Under the pieces are notes generated by a model. It had not been told where the DNA came from. It saw nothing but the letters and a program-made list of their open reading frames with translations, and made no database searches. A stretch of 56,454 nt of DNA, taken from assembly GCA_032718475.1 (NCBI GenBank), contig JAUCBJ010000125.1, positions 1 to 56,454 of the forward strand, written 5' to 3'. The stretch comes from Nemertoderma westbladi. Lineage: Eukaryota > Xenacoelomorpha > Nemertodermatida > Nemertodermatidae. Position numbers and translations under genes: made by a program. Below, in pieces: positions 30,893 to 40,451 of the stretch. Numbering within the stretch: the stretch's first letter is position 1; every line of letters begins with the position of its first letter.

Positions 30893-33120
30893 GTTTACTC
30901 TAAGCATGTAATGTGATGGGATAATATAATTGTTTTAATGTCAATAAAAATAATAAAAACATTAAAATCTATTTTTAATATCTCAGTTTGACTGAAGGTG
31001 TAGGGCTTAAGTTTACACTTACAAACACACCGTACCTACCGGTAGCGGGCTTTTGCATCAGAGTTTAACTACCAGTAGCTAGCTAGCTGATTTTACTACA
31101 TATACCATACCAACAACACTAAACTGAGTTGTAGAACAGCAGAATGGCTCCGACGGCAACCACAGAGCTTTAGCTTTACCGGTACCATACTTATTAATAA
31201 TAAAATTAAATTAAGTCGACATGGGGGGGTTTGTGAATGCAGCATTAGAGGGGGCCCTCCTAACAATAGGCCTACTGGTACCGGCACTGTAGCACTCTTG
31301 TACCTGTATACTTGAATAGAGCAAGAGCATACCAGACTGCCAGTTTCTTTGATTTAAGGATTACGCTATTACACTTGAATGCTTCCAATTTTCTGTTTAC
31401 AACTTTAATTGGTCTAATCTACATTACTGCTGGTGGGCTACTACTGTCGCATAGGTAAGCCTATACAGCTATAGTTAACTTTATGCGGGGCCCTTTTTCG
31501 AATGTTGACCCAATATGGTTTATGGTTAACCTTTAGTACTCGCGGATAGGTAAGGTGCACTTTCATTCGGTTAGGCCTATAGGCTTAATGACTACTCCTC
31601 AACTGAAAGTTGACTAGCTCATTGATACAATAGGTGTGGTTAGGTACCGGTAGGGCTATAGGACCTATAAAATCCCCTCACACTCTCTGTTGTATGCTTC
31701 TTTACAGTTAACCTTTAGAACTCTCGAGCGCCATCATTCAACCAGTCATATAATGACTCCACTCGGATACAATAGGTGTGGCTCTCGGTATACCTAACTA
31801 ACTAAGCCTATATAAAATCCACCTCATTCTCTGTTACTAACATTCACTCTATGTTGACGGTGGGACTATATAAAACATAGTTAATTTATTTATGTATTCG
31901 CTTTTTTAATTATATATAAAATAGATTCGGTCTACTAAGTTTTATAACAATAACTGATAGGCCTAACAATAACAATAACAACAACCCTAAATTTATTACT
32001 GTATTAGGTCTATACTTTTTATAGTCCTATATGTGAGTCCTCCTGTAGAGTTTCCTCCATTACCGGTCTTTGCGTTGGTATATTGAAGTGAAGTGTGTCA
32101 TCTCTATCATTCTCCCAATTTTCGTTAGAGGGTGAGCTTCCCGATATTCGCGATGGTTGTATCTTTATAACTAGCGAGAAATCTTTTGAAATTTCAACTG
32201 TTGTAGGCGATAAAGGTAGACCATCTACTTGACCAACTTCATATTCTATCGAAGTGAATCCAATCTCGAATTTTTTGTTTATATATATCGTAACTCCATC
32301 TCAGCAATATTTGATGCAGTGAGATACGTTTCATCGCATGATTGCAATTCGATTTTTATACTACACTTTTCAACTCACGGTTATTGAAAAAGGCAAATGT
32401 CATCTTTGAGTTGACAGTTGAGGTAAGTTGTCGTTGTCGTCGTCGTCGTCGTAACTAGGTACCGGTACTAGAAAGAGTATCTTTAAATTGAATAGGTACC
32501 GTAAGCCTACTGATATTTTTTTTTCTTTTGTTTAACAAAATTATAGTTCACTGTCAGAAAAATTGAGTTTATATATATTTTTGTAGAGGGTCACAGATGT
32601 GTACATTACAAAATTCTCATAGTTAACAAAATGCACAACATAAACCTTTCCCATGCGGATTAGCGATATATGCTATGGTCGTTGTTCTATTCTGAATGTA
32701 GGGAGATGCATAGCGGATGTTTTAATAATAATATGTGCCGGTATACAGACTAGTAACAGATAGGAGGACATCGTCTTTGACTATGAATACCAGCACATAC
32801 CCCTAATCTTTTTCTCACTGAGCTTAGCGTTGCCTGCTGTACACACGCACAAGTAACAGATGCGCTATTGTAGCTTACTCGTGAGCAACAATGCTTAGCT
32901 AGCTAGCTAGCCACGGCTGCTGAGTATACTATGCCTACTTGAGTGTTACAAGCAAATGCTCTACTGAAGTTGGTTAGTTAATTTCCCATCAAACTAGTTG
33001 TTGATTTAAAAAAAAAATTCATAAATTTCTTCTCCCTTCAATTTAATATATATATATATTTTACAGTAAAAAATCTCCACCACCACCAAACAGCAACAAC
33101 AACAATAAATTTCATTCGTA
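30893..33120. other. non-coding gap between the convergent Polinton blocks
   Basis: No supported gene lies in this 2.2 kb. Base composition resembles host intergenic DNA (TACCGGTA, TAGGCCTA, GCTAGCTAGC), unlike the AT-rich coding blocks, so part may be inserted material. A CGT microsatellite (about 32427-32452) and TA-repeat patches occur. A tandem repeat with TATAAAA boxes is listed separately. Confidence 0.5.
31510..31850. repeat. imperfect tandem repeats carrying TATAAAA boxes
   Basis: gatacaataggtgtgg occurs at 31624 and again at 31766. Each is followed about 42 bp later by a TATAAAATCC box (31666 and 31811) and then a tca...tctctgtt stretch. A third, partial unit is seen from gttaacctttag at about 31523, repeated near 31707. 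TATA boxes with conserved spacing suggest duplicated core promoters, but no gene follows directly on the plus strand. Confidence 0.5.
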
Positions 33121-33702
33121 CTAATTATATTTTACATCAAAAACCCTCACACCAAACAATAATAAATTATTAACCAGTTTGTTGAAAATAGGATAATATA
33201 TATGAAATTTAAACGGGGAACACATTAATGTACATTTACCGGTGTAGAAGCTGCATACAACAACATTATTACTTATTCTGACTTTACAGTTATTGAATAT
33301 TTCAGGCTCGTATGAAATTTCTAGTTTAACATTATCAAATATAACATAAAACCCGATATTGTTTATAAGTAACCTATAAATTACAGTATCGATACTAAAA
33401 ATATAAGTACACAAATTGATTGATTTAAAAATCAAATTAATGTTTGTTTTTTCGAATATATGCTTTTTCACTTTATTAAAATTATATTTTCTACCGAGAA
33501 TTGTTATTCGACCATTTGTAAACATTAATATAGTTGCACCAAATACCTTATATATAAACTGATTAGGTTTGAGTACAATTTTACCATTCAATTGATTTTT
33601 TAATTCTTTTAAATTAAGTCCATAAATGATCTGCTTACAACTTATATTTTTATTTACTATTTGATAATTCATCATCAACACCGTCATCTTTTTGTTCTTC
33701 AT
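33121..33702 (-). CDS. TATA-binding-protein-like protein encoded by the Polinton
   Basis: A 193-aa protein at the end of the minus block, overlapping the PolB frame by about 53 bp. It reads as a two-repeat TBP fold. Repeat 1 has KPNQFIYKVFGATILMFTNG followed by RITILG (45-70), matching the TBP pattern P-x-x-F ... A-T-x-L-x-F-x-x-G-K/R-x-x-x-x-G. Repeat 2 has SYEPEIFNNCKVRISN then VVVCSFYTGKCTLM (130-160), matching the S-Y-E-P-E-L-F ... F-x-x-G-K pattern. A linker INLCTYIFSIDTVIYRLL lies where TBP has its inter-repeat strand, and a final helix follows each sheet. Its length is close to the TBP core (about 180 aa). It would bind promoter DNA and nucleate transcription. Similarity is weak enough that a structure comparison is needed. 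The ATG at 33702 or one of those at 33672-33675 could be used. Confidence 0.68.
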   Translation of the reverse strand: MKNKKMTVLMMNYQIVNKNISCKQIIYGLNLKELKNQLNGKIVLKPNQFIYKVFGATILMFTNGRITILGRKYNFNKVKKHIFEKTNINLIFKSINLCTYIFSIDTVIYRLLINNIGFYVIFDNVKLEISYEPEIFNNCKVRISNNVVVCSFYTGKCTLMCSPFKFHIYYPIFNKLVNNLLLFGVRVFDVKYN

Positions 33703-35377
33703 AAATTGGTATATTTGATATTTTTATAGGTTTTTTGAGGTTTGTTTTATAGTGCCCCCAAGGAAGCGATTGATTTTTATTAATCCAATAAAGTTTATCG
33801 TCAAAGCTACTGAGAGCAAATTTATTTTGCTTTAAGGTATAAATACGATGTAATTTAGATTGAAATCTGTGTATGTTTTTTTTTATTTCTTCATTTGAGT
33901 TATATGCTTTTAAATATTCTTCATGTGTAATATTCGTTTCCACAACAGCTCTTGTAATACCTTTTGCTCTACGAATATTTTTATTATTCCATTCCAAAAT
34001 TGAATATAATTTTGGTCTTAAAAATACTGCTTGTTTAATTTCACGTGGGGCTAGTTCGTCTTTACAGTAATAGAGCCTGGATTTATTTTTATCACTGTAG
34101 AGAGGGTGATCCTTGGGGTAATTGGATGTATCTAAAATATTATTTTTAATTAATGCTTTAAAAAAAATATTCTGCGATGTATTATAGTAACAACCTATCA
34201 AAGAGTCAGTGTCTGACGCAACAATTTCAATACGGCAGTTTAATTCTTTCTCAATAGGTAGCAATTTATTGTAAAACAGATCATACATATCCAATTTAGC
34301 CAAGTCCAACACAGTGCTACCAATAAATATAGGCTTATCGAGAGTTACAGAGTCTTTCACTAATAAATGTCCCGATAGTGTATTATTGTATATTATAAAT
34401 TGTTCATGATTAATACGATTTACCAATTGATCGCATTTATCATTGCTATTTGTAATACGAAAGTTACATCGATCTCTTATCTTTTCTATTGATTTGCCAA
34501 ACAGTGAATTATTGAGCAATTTCGCAACAGCTGTTTCAATGTAACTTTTTGCTAGGCGCCTTTGATTAATATTAAAATCAATGTAATTTTTAAATACAAA
34601 TTCTTGTTGAAAAGAATATAATTTATGTAGTTTAGTAACAATTAATCCATGTTTTATATAAAATTTTAACAGTTTCAAATGTAAATGATAAAACTCTTTA
34701 TCAAATTGTGTCAGCATGAGTTTTGGTATAGGCATTCTATATTTACGGGAGGTACCTCTTTGTATTGACAAGTTATTAAATTGTTCCCGCATATAAGGCG
34801 AAAGCATTGATTCATTTATACTTAAATGCTCAGGGGCTAACGGTAATTGTAATGTTTGATCGTGAATAGCCTTGGGATAATTTAAATCACATATTAAAAA
34901 ATATCCAGTAGATCCATCAATGTCTAAATCTCCCAAGTACTCGATTAGTTTTTCTGGAATTGCATTCTCTAAATGTTTAATACTTACTTCTTTGAATTGT
35001 GAGGTGGGTAGTTTTTTACTTAAATTCCCAGAATATAAAGAGTTGAAATCAATATTAAAAATATGGCATTCTTCCTTAGTTGAATCATATGTACTTGTAC
35101 CTGGTATATTTGATTCTATATAATGCTTTCGACAAAATGAAACACCACCCCTAATTGATTTTTCAAAATCTCTATATGTCTGATAATCCTTTATTAATTC
35201 TATTTTACATTTATTATATTTTAGCGCGCAATCATAGGTAAATGATGCGATACTACAGTAAAAAACCGCTTCTAAATCGTAATTTTGTTTACAAACATTC
35301 CTAAAATTCTCAAATATATCGGCAAGCAAACAAACATCGAGTTTTAAATAGGCTAAAAGATAATCTTTGAGATTCAC
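33650..35377 (-). CDS. protein-primed DNA polymerase B, C-terminal part (ExoIII and polymerase)
   Basis: A 575-codon frame holding the third exonuclease motif and the polymerase domain of family-B, protein-primed PolB. ExoIII is YLKLD (Y10, D14). Motif A is NIDFNSLYSG (D110), motif B is KLLNNSLFGK (K286-K295) and motif C is ASDTDSL (D389, D391). The frame opens at a GTG that overlaps the stop of the upstream piece, so it has no good start of its own. It is the continuation of the upstream PolB frame after a shift. All polymerase catalytic residues that I can place are present. It replicates the element from its termini in the usual model. The 3' end overlaps the TBP-like gene. Confidence 0.9.
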   Translation of the reverse strand: MNLKDYLLAYLKLDVCLLADIFENFRNVCKQNYDLEAVFYCSIASFTYDCALKYNKCKIELIKDYQTYRDFEKSIRGGVSFCRKHYIESNIPGTSTYDSTKEECHIFNIDFNSLYSGNLSKKLPTSQFKEVSIKHLENAIPEKLIEYLGDLDIDGSTGYFLICDLNYPKAIHDQTLQLPLAPEHLSINESMLSPYMREQFNNLSIQRGTSRKYRMPIPKLMLTQFDKEFYHLHLKLLKFYIKHGLIVTKLHKLYSFQQEFVFKNYIDFNINQRRLAKSYIETAVAKLLNNSLFGKSIEKIRDRCNFRITNSNDKCDQLVNRINHEQFIIYNNTLSGHLLVKDSVTLDKPIFIGSTVLDLAKLDMYDLFYNKLLPIEKELNCRIEIVASDTDSLIGCYYNTSQNIFFKALIKNNILDTSNYPKDHPLYSDKNKSRLYYCKDELAPREIKQAVFLRPKLYSILEWNNKNIRRAKGITRAVVETNITHEEYLKAYNSNEEIKKNIHRFQSKLHRIYTLKQNKFALSSFDDKLYWINKNQSLPWGHYKTNLKKPIKISNIPIYEEQKDDGVDDELSNSK

Positions 35378-37704
35378 GCAGTCGAATTCAACCCATGATA
35401 TTCCCGCAAACCTATAATCTTCAATTGTGCATGTTTTTGACTTAAGTTACTAAAAAAATTATTTATAGACGGCAAACCAGTATCATTAAATTTATTAATA
35501 TCTGTCAAGTACTCGTATGGAAATACTCCTTTCCGTTTAATTGTTGAGTTATTCAAGTTTGGATAAAAATATTTCATTTCTTGTAGAGTAATAGGTAAAA
35601 TTGAGCTTATATCATGACTGGCTACATCCTTTGTTGAACACTCAACTAAATTACTTAAAGAAAAGCTTAAAAATTGATATGTGTCTAAGAAACGTAACTC
35701 AATTTTCTTAGAAGTGTTTTTAATTGGGATAAACGCACTCAGTGAAATATATCGTTCTGTATTTCTCGGTATAACCTTTATATCCCAATCTGTGTATTTC
35801 TTATCTCTAAATCCGCTTTGTAATATACAATGTACATCATACTGATTGGCATTGTGCCCACAAAGTACATACAGGTATCGTTTCAACGATAAACTTCGGT
35901 TACAACTATTACAGGCTGCCGCAATATATTTACCTGTAATATGTGAATGATGTCTGTTTTTCCCTACTTTATTATTTAAAGTAACATTACAATAAAAACA
36001 AAATTTTGCTTGTTCAAAATTTACAAAATCAATATTAGTAAATGACATAGTTTTATGAGTGTATATGTCTGACCAACAACATAATTCAGTTATATCAGTA
36101 TATAATGAATCTAAGAAATCTTGAATACAATTATTATTATTTGTCTTTACAAATGTTTTCAAATGACATTTTGGAGGGTCAATTAATTCAGTATTGGGAA
36201 CAATTAAATAACTCACAGCACACGGTATATGCTCCTGTATAATTTGATTATTAACTGACGGTTGTAAGATACATTCTATATCAAAGTAGGTGACAAACAA
36301 TGGGGATAAGGTTCTATCTAAATTTGTAAAACTAATGTGTGTTCTTTTTTTAGGTAGTGTCTCTCGCTGACTTCTTCCTTGGTAGCAAGCGAGACGGTGT
36401 TGATGAAGAACTTCCGCACGAAAAAAATGAGCCAAACACCTTTCGCAATATTTCCTATTTTGGATATGAAGAGCTTTCGTATTCAGCAATCGATTCAAGT
36501 TAGTTATGGAAACATAATGATTCTGTTTAGGTACATTGTTATTTTTTACTACAAGTAATATATTTAATAACTGTTTATCGGGTGTAATTTTACTAAACGG
36601 AGGTTGTCTTAATATAGATACCGGGGTGCGTTTTTTGTCGTTATTCCAACATAGTAAATTAATAATATATTTTGAATTTTGTTTTTCAAAAAGTTTAATA
36701 GCTAGCTTCCACTCTGTTGGATAATCTTTGTTCCCATTGTCAAAAATGAAATGACTCATATAATTTTTGTACGACGAAGTACGGTTTTTGTGATCTTTCA
36801 CTTTGCTACTAAATTTTGCGGATATAATTGCCCATTTAAAACAGTTATTATCAGCCGATTTTACATTTATAACACATCGTTTAACTGATAAAGCCTTAGG
36901 TAATTCCATATATCCATGCCCCTTATATAGTAACGAGCTACACTTAGATTCAGCTAATTTAATTTCAACCCTTAATAAAGATTTAATACGCCACCCCGAA
37001 CCACGTGTGTTAAAGATGGCTATTTTTTGTAATATAATTTCCACAACATACTCAAACCATGTCTCAAAACTTTGCGGTGAATCTACAGTATTAATAGCAC
37101 CACCGGAAGAATTAAAATAAAAGGTTTCCAATTGTTCACCTTGTGAAAAATGTGATCTGTACATTAATACATTTAGACCTAACCACAGTCTAAGAACATT
37201 CACATCTTTCAATCTGTCTAATATTAACTGAAGAATATTACCTCGAATTTGCGTTAATGCTGTTTCTACATCGGGATAATCTCTAGAAGTTGGGAGGTCG
37301 TGGACATAAATTTCAAGACGATTATCGTGAGCTTCTTGTTCCCTCGTAAAAATTGTTGCGCATGTACCAAGAGCCACCCTTAAGTTTTTTCTGGATATTA
37401 TATTTTTATGTTGCGAAAATTTACGCTTTCTTGTGTAGTAACATTTCAAGTGACAATCGTGTCGTAGATAATCGTCATATGTATACTCTTTATTACAGGT
37501 AGAACAAGTCAATTGATAGGTGCGGAACTCCATTTCTTTACAACCAGTAGTTGTAAAATGTCGTTTACAAATTTCGCTGCATGAAGTCACGACATGACAC
37601 TTTAAACAAGAATAACTTTCAAAATGTGAGCGTAGGTGGCGTAAATAATTATGTCTAGTTACATTCATATGACAGAATGAACAACATATTGTTATTTTAT
37701 CCAT
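35374..37704 (-). CDS. protein-primed DNA polymerase B, N-terminal part (zinc fingers, ExoI-II)
   Basis: A 776-codon frame with ATG at 37704. The first 90 residues hold several Cys/His pairs (CSFCHMNVTRHNYLRHLRSH and CSTCNKEYTYDDYLRHDCH), zinc-finger-like. DNNCFKWAII near 285 is a block typical of Maverick polymerases. Another C-x2-C...H-x4-C finger is at 420-440. ExoI is YFDIEC (D475, E477). An HNH-like Cys/His insert is at 569-603 (CFYC...HHSHITGKY...CNSCN). ExoII is HNANQYD (617-623). The frame stops just before ExoIII, which continues in the next piece in another frame. A programmed shift, a mutation or an assembly indel could explain this. Confidence 0.9.
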   Translation of the reverse strand: MDKITICCSFCHMNVTRHNYLRHLRSHFESYSCLKCHVVTSCSEICKRHFTTTGCKEMEFRTYQLTCSTCNKEYTYDDYLRHDCHLKCYYTRKRKFSQHKNIISRKNLRVALGTCATIFTREQEAHDNRLEIYVHDLPTSRDYPDVETALTQIRGNILQLILDRLKDVNVLRLWLGLNVLMYRSHFSQGEQLETFYFNSSGGAINTVDSPQSFETWFEYVVEIILQKIAIFNTRGSGWRIKSLLRVEIKLAESKCSSLLYKGHGYMELPKALSVKRCVINVKSADNNCFKWAIISAKFSSKVKDHKNRTSSYKNYMSHFIFDNGNKDYPTEWKLAIKLFEKQNSKYIINLLCWNNDKKRTPVSILRQPPFSKITPDKQLLNILLVVKNNNVPKQNHYVSITNLNRLLNTKALHIQNRKYCERCLAHFFRAEVLHQHRLACYQGRSQRETLPKKRTHISFTNLDRTLSPLFVTYFDIECILQPSVNNQIIQEHIPCAVSYLIVPNTELIDPPKCHLKTFVKTNNNNCIQDFLDSLYTDITELCCWSDIYTHKTMSFTNIDFVNFEQAKFCFYCNVTLNNKVGKNRHHSHITGKYIAAACNSCNRSLSLKRYLYVLCGHNANQYDVHCILQSGFRDKKYTDWDIKVIPRNTERYISLSAFIPIKNTSKKIELRFLDTYQFLSFSLSNLVECSTKDVASHDISSILPITLQEMKYFYPNLNNSTIKRKGVFPYEYLTDINKFNDTGLPSINNFFSNLSQKHAQLKIIGLREYHGLNSTA

Positions 37705-37724
37705 GTTGAAGTTTGTTTAGATAA

Positions 37725-37745
37725 ATAATAATAATAATAATAATA
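37725..37745 (-). promoter_or_regulatory. AAT/TAA repeat leader of PolB
   Basis: A trinucleotide tract of seven units lies about 20 bp upstream of the PolB ATG on the minus strand. It is the same repeat type as that found before other starts in the element. Confidence 0.4.
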
Positions 37746-37893
37746 AAATATCTCCAAAGATTAAAATAAAATGAAATGAAATGTTATTGACTACATCTAA
37801 ACATTTATATGCTAGCGAGGGAAATAATTTTAAACCAATCACCAAACACATATGACTATTGGAAACCGTAAAGAGTTTAACTTATGATTAGGC

Positions 37894-38481
37894 TTACATG
37901 TTAGGATCTGGTTTCCATGGAGAATTAGTAACAGGCTCTACTAGAACTGGGTTACTGACAACTTTCTGTTTCTTTGCAGGTGATGCGTTGGTAAATTTAC
38001 TCGATGATCTTGGCTTCCAAGGTAATATTTCAGGAAAGACCTGTTGCGGTTGAGAGCAGCTCTCTTCAACATCCGGATTAGGTGATGGGATCTCTACGAA
38101 CGCTTTAGGTTTATCCAAAAGGACAAAGCCGTCAACGTGGGCTTCAGTAAGAGAAACACCATCCAGCGATTCTTTGAGAAAACTAATATGGGCTTTATCA
38201 TTCAAGTAATGCAACTCGATAGAATTTCCGCCGACACCTACTTCAGTAGAATTATCGGTGTTGGTGATAATAATTTTTTTATTATTGGTTTTAATCATTT
38301 TGAGACGGTCTGATAATTGAATGATATTTTTATCAAAAAGATGCTTGTCTGTTTCAGCAACTTGGTTGTCCCACTCTCGCAACAAAACAGTTAGTTCCTG
38401 TTTTGACAAATTGAAACCTGTATAATAGTTAAAACCAACACTATTCAACGTATCTGAGGCTGATTTTCCATAAGCCAACAT
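37894..38481 (-). CDS. Polinton protein of unknown function with PWKP motifs (195 aa)
   Basis: The ATG at 38481 lies inside the end of the previous gene (41-bp overlap, different frame). The N-terminal 130 residues look globular, with alternating strands (KKIIITNTD, FVLLDKPKAFVEI). The last 65 are Pro/Ser/Lys-rich and disordered. LPWKPRSS and SPWKPDPNM repeat a PWKP motif near the end, perhaps a short protein-binding motif. I do not recognise the family. It might be the second half of the 170-aa protein after a frame change, because the two abut so closely, but each has its own ATG and terminator. Confidence 0.55.
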   Translation of the reverse strand: MLAYGKSASDTLNSVGFNYYTGFNLSKQELTVLLREWDNQVAETDKHLFDKNIIQLSDRLKMIKTNNKKIIITNTDNSTEVGVGGNSIELHYLNDKAHISFLKESLDGVSLTEAHVDGFVLLDKPKAFVEIPSPNPDVEESCSQPQQVFPEILPWKPRSSSKFTNASPAKKQKVVSNPVLVEPVTNSPWKPDPNM

Positions 38482-38953
38482 AGTTGGTTCCTTTAAAAGC
38501 TGTTACAAATCCAATAAACTCTGGATTTGATAATTCAATGTAGAATTGATCGCTAATAATCTCTAGCGGTGGAGAGAGAAATTGCAATAATTTCCCTCTG
38601 TATTGAATTAGAACTTCAGTAAAAGCTTTGTTGAGAACTTTACATTTGCCTTGTTTCTGAACGTAAACATCACCCGATGTGGGGTTGATGGAAATATTCA
38701 AATTTCCCCGCGCAAAACGAAGAGTGGGATATATCCTACCTGGTATAATTGCTGGTCTGGATTGATGTTGGTTGTTGTTGGTTGTTTCTAGAATGTCTAA
38801 CATATAGCGGGTATCTTGATGGGAAAAACAAATTGATTCGTTGTCCTCCTGAGATTCCACAATAAAATACTTGCTGTGAACGACGGTACAAGTATATTTA
38901 TTGTAAGTAAATTTCCAGCTATTTGTTGCTCCAGTTTTTTGCGTTAAGGCCAT
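38441..38953 (-). CDS. Polinton protein of unknown function (170 aa)
   Basis: The first gene inside the right TIR, with an ATG preceded by an ATT/TAA repeat. It is beta-rich, with alternating strands (YTCTVVHSKYFIVES, LNISINPTSGDVYVQ, LLQFLSPPLEII) and one Gly-containing turn (KGTNYVGLW). There is no Cys cluster, signal peptide or membrane segment. Standing first in the replication block with PolB, an ssDNA-binding or replication accessory role is conceivable, but the sequence does not prove it. The previous half of an overlapping pair. Confidence 0.6.
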   Translation of the reverse strand: MALTQKTGATNSWKFTYNKYTCTVVHSKYFIVESQEDNESICFSHQDTRYMLDILETTNNNQHQSRPAIIPGRIYPTLRFARGNLNISINPTSGDVYVQKQGKCKVLNKAFTEVLIQYRGKLLQFLSPPLEIISDQFYIELSNPEFIGFVTAFKGTNYVGLWKISLRYVE

Positions 38954-39649
38954 AATAATAATAATAAATACGAAAAATATTACAAGTGATAAATTTTAAA
39001 CTGTATCGCTGTAATAAATTGACACCATAGTTCTCACTCTAAAATTGTGTTTGGTCGGAAGACGACGCCTAAGAAAAATGTTGCTGAGTTCGACATTAGG
39101 TATCGACACAAAAACAAAAATCGGGTGAGACACGTAGCTCAGATTTTCGTTTTTAGGTCGATACCCAATGCTGGAATCAGTATCATTTTATGAGGCGTCG
39201 TTTTCCGACCAACGAATATACAACGAGTAAGATAATGTATAAATTATTAAGGAAATAACACAATGTCAGAGTGAGAACAAAAAATTAGATATGGTATCAA
39301 TATATTACCATGAAGATTACAAGTGATGAATTTTAATAAAAGCATTCAGTTATATATATAAAAATTTGCGATGTGGCATAGTCAACGAAGAAGAGATGGT
39401 ACGTGTCATAATCATCAACGAATAAGAAAAGAGATGGGGAGCAACGTGGATGAATAGCTGGCTGGTTGATTGCGTGGATAGGAAATACGTGAAAGAATAT
39501 GAATCATAGGGTTGTGTGTGTGTGCGTGTGTGTAATAATCAATAATTATTATAATAAAAAACGCACAGTATAATGTTAGCGGTGGAAGCCTTTCAATATG
39601 GCACAGATGCTGCGGGATCGGTTAGCTTGAGTAACTACTATGGAAATGT
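38954..39649. other. Polinton non-coding sequence between first minus gene and right TIR
   Basis: It starts with a TAA-type repeat (38954-38970, leader of the minus gene). An inverted pair of about 40 bp (near 39047-39068 and 39189-39213, sharing ggtcggaa..acgacgcct) forms a potential foldback. A GT microsatellite lies near 39513-39533. There is no gene. Confidence 0.5.
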
Positions 39650-40259
39650 TGTTCGTATACGTGTAGCTGGAACGTGGCGGAATTTCAACACGTATCATAA
39701 TAGCGTTGGACTACTGGTAGGCCGCTTGGTTGGTTGGATTGATTTGGTGACAGCAGTCGTGGAGTTGGCAATCGATATAATATTGGGTGGGGTATATGGG
39801 TGGTGATGCGTGTAGATGACCACGTCATCGTTAGTAGTGTTATGTATGTGGCTAGCTGGCTGGCTAGCTAGCGGTGGGTAAATAATCGTTGAGTTGGTTG
39901 GTTGGCAATCGATTCGATATAATATAATAGCGTAGTGAGGGGTGGGGGCTAGCCATGCGTTGAGAAGTTAGGTTACGCGAAGATGAATATGCGATGGTTG
40001 GTTGATGCAACGACACGAATCAATACTCGCGGGTGGTAACAGTTGTCGAGTAAGGCAGGCATCGTGAGGTTAGGCTACGCGTAGGTGATAAGCAACGATT
40101 GGTTGAAGGCAACGACGCGAATCAATACTGTTGGTGACAGATGGTCATTAAACACCTCGATTTAGCGCAGAAATTTGGCATTTTTTAATTGCCTCCGAGA
40201 TGCAGCCCGTAGCCCAAGCTAGGGAGGAGTTGCGTGAGATCTATGCTTCTCCTACTACT
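39650..40259 (-). repeat. right TIR of the Polinton
   Basis: Inverse copy of the left TIR, ending GCTTCTCCTACTACT. Open frames within it are by-products of the repeat. Confidence 0.92.
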
Positions 40260-40265
40260 AACCAG

Positions 40266-40451
40266 GGCGGCCGTCCCTGATTAATTATTAAGGCCTACCG
40301 GTATACAATACCACAATCGAATAATACTGCTGTACCTGTACTGCTGTAGGTACCGGTCCGGGTGATCAGGCAGTTAGGCCTACAGATTACCGGTCGACCG
40401 GTACTTTCGACTTGATTGCTTACACCGCAATCTAGAAGCTATATCCGTTAT
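40266..40451 (-). other. BEL leader remnant between 5' LTR and Polinton
   Basis: About 190 bp between the Polinton's right target duplication and the BEL 5' LTR. It is the LTR-proximal end of the BEL leader. I see no convincing tRNA primer-binding site (no TGG next to the LTR), so the priming tRNA cannot be named. Confidence 0.6.

Larger units (their letters stand above)
21473..40259. mobile_element. Maverick/Polinton virus-like transposon, complete, 18.8 kb
   Basis: Termini are AGTAGTAGGAGAAGC on the left and the exact inverse on the right, with TIRs of about 590-610 bp. Flanking hexamers are aaccgg (21467-21472) and aaccag (40260-40265), a 6-bp target duplication with one mismatch, as expected for Polintons. 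Gene content is diagnostic: protein-primed PolB, retroviral-type integrase with chromodomain, A32-like packaging ATPase, adenain-like protease, double jelly-roll MCP and small virion proteins. Genes form two convergent blocks separated by a 2.2-kb non-coding gap. PolB is frame-split and the pX-like gene has a stop, so this copy is probably not fully functional unless those are sequence errors. Confidence 0.95.

Noticed and set aside
40420-40451. tRNA primer-binding site next to the BEL 5' LTR
   Set aside because: The sequence directly after the LTR lacks the expected TGG and matches no tRNA end that I can recognise.
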